Part shown: positions 5,850 to 7,504 of the stretch, piece after piece | How positions within the stretch are numbered: position 1 is the stretch's first letter | Layout: every line of letters begins with the position of its first letter | The notes under the pieces: generated by a model | Databases searched by the model: none | What the model saw: only the letters and a program-made list of their open reading frames with translations | Told to the model about the DNA's origin: nothing | From: Flavobacteriaceae bacterium | Lineage (GTDB): Bacteria; Bacteroidota; Bacteroidia; Flavobacteriales; Flavobacteriaceae | Reading direction: 5' to 3' | Assembly (NCBI GenBank): GCA_023145595.1 | Contig: JAGLDM010000100.1 | Span: forward strand, 1-7,504 | Length of the DNA: 7,504 nt | Program-made: the position numbers and the translations under genes

Positions 5850-7504
5850 TTATTTCTTTTTTACTACTTTTTTCTTAGTCGTTTTTTTAGTAACTTTCTT
5901 TTTCGCTCTTTTTTTAGGTGCGTTTTTCTCTATGATTGCCTGTACCTCTTCAAGGGTTAACTTATCTGCCTTGGTCGTTTTTGGTAATTCAATTTTAATT
6001 TTCCCTTTAAGGATGTTAAAACGCCCCCAACGTGCTTTTTCAACTCTTATCCCTTCTTCTTCCCAGTTATGAATAACTTTATCTATTTCCTTTTGCTTTT
6101 TAACTTCAATCAATTCTACAATATCATCAAAGGTTAAATTATCATAGTCATATTTTTTATTGACATTGATAAACATATTATTCCATTTGATAAACGGACC
6201 AAACCTTCCAACTCCTTTTTGAACAGGTAAATTCTCGTATTCTGCAATTGGAGCATCTGCTTCTCTCTTAGCCTCTATCAATTCAATAGCTTGATCTAAC
6301 TCCATTTCTAACGGATTACCTCCCTTTGGTAGCGAAACAAACATAGTTCCAAATCTTACATAAGGTCCAAATCGACCGTTAGAAATAATCACATCTTCAT
6401 CTTCATATTTCCCTACGGTTTTAGGCAATAAAAACAAATCCAATGCCTCTTCTAAGCTTATAGTGCCTAAATTTTGATCTGGTTGTAAACTTGCAAATAC
6501 TTTATCCTCATCGTCTCTATCTCCAATTTGAACCATCGGTCCAAATTTACCCAAACGCACCAATATCGTTTTTCCAGATTCTGGGTGTTTTCCTAAAACA
6601 CGTTCTCCTGACTCCCTTTCAGCATTTGCTGCAACATCTTCAACAGTTGCATGAAACCCTGTATAGAACTCCTTAATCATACCTATCCAATCTTCTTTTC
6701 CTTCTGCGATTTTATCGAAATCCGATTCTACTTGTGCCGTAAATCCGTAATCCAAAATATTCGCAAAATGAGCGACTAAAAAGTCTGTTACAATACTCCC
6801 AATATCTGTGGGTACTAACTTCCCCTTGTCTGCTCCCACTTTTTCTGATAATATTTCATCAGAAACTTCATTGTTTTTAAGGGTTATTTGGGTGTAGTTT
6901 CTTTCTTTACCTTCAACAGTTCCTTTTTCTATGTAACCGCGACGTTGCACGGTAGAAATAGTTGGTGCGTAGGTAGACGGACGTCCAATCCCTAATTCCT
7001 CCAAGCGTTTTACCAAAGCGGCTTCTGAAAACCTATAAGGAGGTTTTGAATATCTCTCTGTTGCTGTTATATAATTACTATTTAACAATTCATTTACGAC
7101 TAATTTCGGCAACATCCCTTCTTGTTCTTCATCTTCATTATCTGTACCTTCTAGATAAACTTTTAAAAACCCTTCAAATGAAATAACCTCTCCTCTTGCT
7201 GTTAGTATTTTTTCGTTTTTAGAATTTTGAATTCTAACATTGGTTCGTTCTAATTTCGCATCACTCATTTGTGAAGCAATGGTTCTTTTCCAGATTAAAC
7301 TATACAATCTATCTTGATCATAATCAATTGAAACCGAGTGGCGATCCATATGCGTAGGTCTAATAGCCTCATGCGCTTCTTGTGCTCCTTTTGATTTTGT
7401 TATAAAATTTCTAGGAAAACTATATTCTTTACCATACGATGTCGTAATTTCTTCTTGTGCAGCATTTTTTGCATCTTCAGATAAATTTACACTATCTGTT
7501 CTCA
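5850..7504 (-). CDS. topA: DNA topoisomerase I (type IA), 5' part outside the window
   Basis: The C-terminal 550 residues are visible; the reading frame runs open to the right edge and the Met at 7349 is internal. The edge sequence RTDSVNLSEDA matches the segment after the type IA active site, whose usual form is YMRTDS. The catalytic Tyr should be the second codon outside the window, and the split Met codon begins at 7503. Next come QEAHEAIRP (visible residues 41-49), RFSEAALVKRLEELG then IGRPSTYAPTIS (157-182), and DYGFTAQVESDFDKIAEGKEDW (251-272, broken here only by position). The enzyme relaxes negatively supercoiled DNA in the nucleoid. The C-terminal region carries three clear repeats with FGP cores (about 317-327, 375-385 and 431-441) and a degenerate fourth (ARWGRFNILKG, 490-500). 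No cysteine occurs in the visible part, so there are no zinc ribbons. It ends in a tail with 13 Lys in the last 22 residues. It is followed after 34 bases by the arginase-like gene. Confidence 0.95.
   Translation of the reverse strand, partial: RTDSVNLSEDAKNAAQEEITTSYGKEYSFPRNFITKSKGAQEAHEAIRPTHMDRHSVSIDYDQDRLYSLIWKRTIASQMSDAKLERTNVRIQNSKNEKILTARGEVISFEGFLKVYLEGTDNEDEEQEGMLPKLVVNELLNSNYITATERYSKPPYRFSEAALVKRLEELGIGRPSTYAPTISTVQRRGYIEKGTVEGKERNYTQITLKNNEVSDEILSEKVGADKGKLVPTDIGSIVTDFLVAHFANILDYGFTAQVESDFDKIAEGKEDWIGMIKEFYTGFHATVEDVAANAERESGERVLGKHPESGKTILVRLGKFGPMVQIGDRDDEDKVFASLQPDQNLGTISLEEALDLFLLPKTVGKYEDEDVIISNGRFGPYVRFGTMFVSLPKGGNPLEMELDQAIELIEAKREADAPIAEYENLPVQKGVGRFGPFIKWNNMFINVNKKYDYDNLTFDDIVELIEVKKQKEIDKVIHNWEEEGIRVEKARWGRFNILKGKIKIELPKTTKADKLTLEEVQAIIEKNAPKKRAKKKVTKKTTKKKVVKKK

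Noticed and set aside
5818..6072. Plus-strand open frame encoding a Phe-rich, membrane-like 84-residue peptide
   Set aside because: It is the antisense of the lysine-rich tail of TopA: AAA codons read backwards give Phe. Its hydrophobicity is an artefact.
6491..6676. Plus-strand open frame of 61 codons inside topA
   Set aside because: Short, antisense to conserved TopA sequence, with no supporting signals.
7347..7349. ATG as the start of a 499-residue protein
   Set aside because: The frame stays open to the window edge, and the 51 codons upstream encode conserved TopA sequence (RTDSVNLS and QEAHEAIRP). This Met is internal.

Overview
The window is AT-rich and gene-dense, and every recognisable gene lies on the minus strand. 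The gene set (gldK, gldL, gldM, gldN beside topA), the absence of Shine-Dalgarno sites, and a TTG-N20-TAnnTTTG promoter all point to the phylum Bacteroidota. The closest fit is family Flavobacteriaceae or a near relative. The genus cannot be fixed from the sequence.

In the direction of transcription (right to left): (1) 7504-5850 is the C-terminal two thirds of topA, DNA topoisomerase I. It is cut by the window edge one codon after the expected catalytic tyrosine. (2) 5815-4646 is an arginase-fold protein, usually auto-annotated as formimidoylglutamase, in which three of the six metal-ligand positions are replaced. (3) 4658-4582 is a compact junction holding the stop codon, a possible weak terminator, and a well-formed Bacteroidota promoter for gldK. 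(4) 4581-50 is gldKLMN, with spacers of 48, 41 and 15 bases. (5) 28-1 is a hairpin terminator with a GAAA tetraloop and U tract that closes the operon at the left edge.

gldKLMN encodes the core of the type 9 secretion system (T9SS), which also powers gliding in motile members. GldL (two membrane helices, cytoplasmic C-terminus) and GldM (one membrane helix plus a long periplasmic shaft) form the proton-driven motor in the inner membrane. GldK (outer-membrane lipoprotein) and GldN (periplasmic) form the ring that the motor is thought to act on. The four genes look complete, and the ion-pathway residues of the motor are present.

The locus core is well known, and I do not see a wholly new system. 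The least explained parts are the metal-site-degenerate arginase-like protein between topA and gldK, the overlapping terminator/promoter junction before gldK, the slippage-prone gldK-gldL spacer, and a leader motif shared by gldL and gldM. No spacer exceeds 80 bases. I found no RNA genes, CRISPR arrays or mobile elements.
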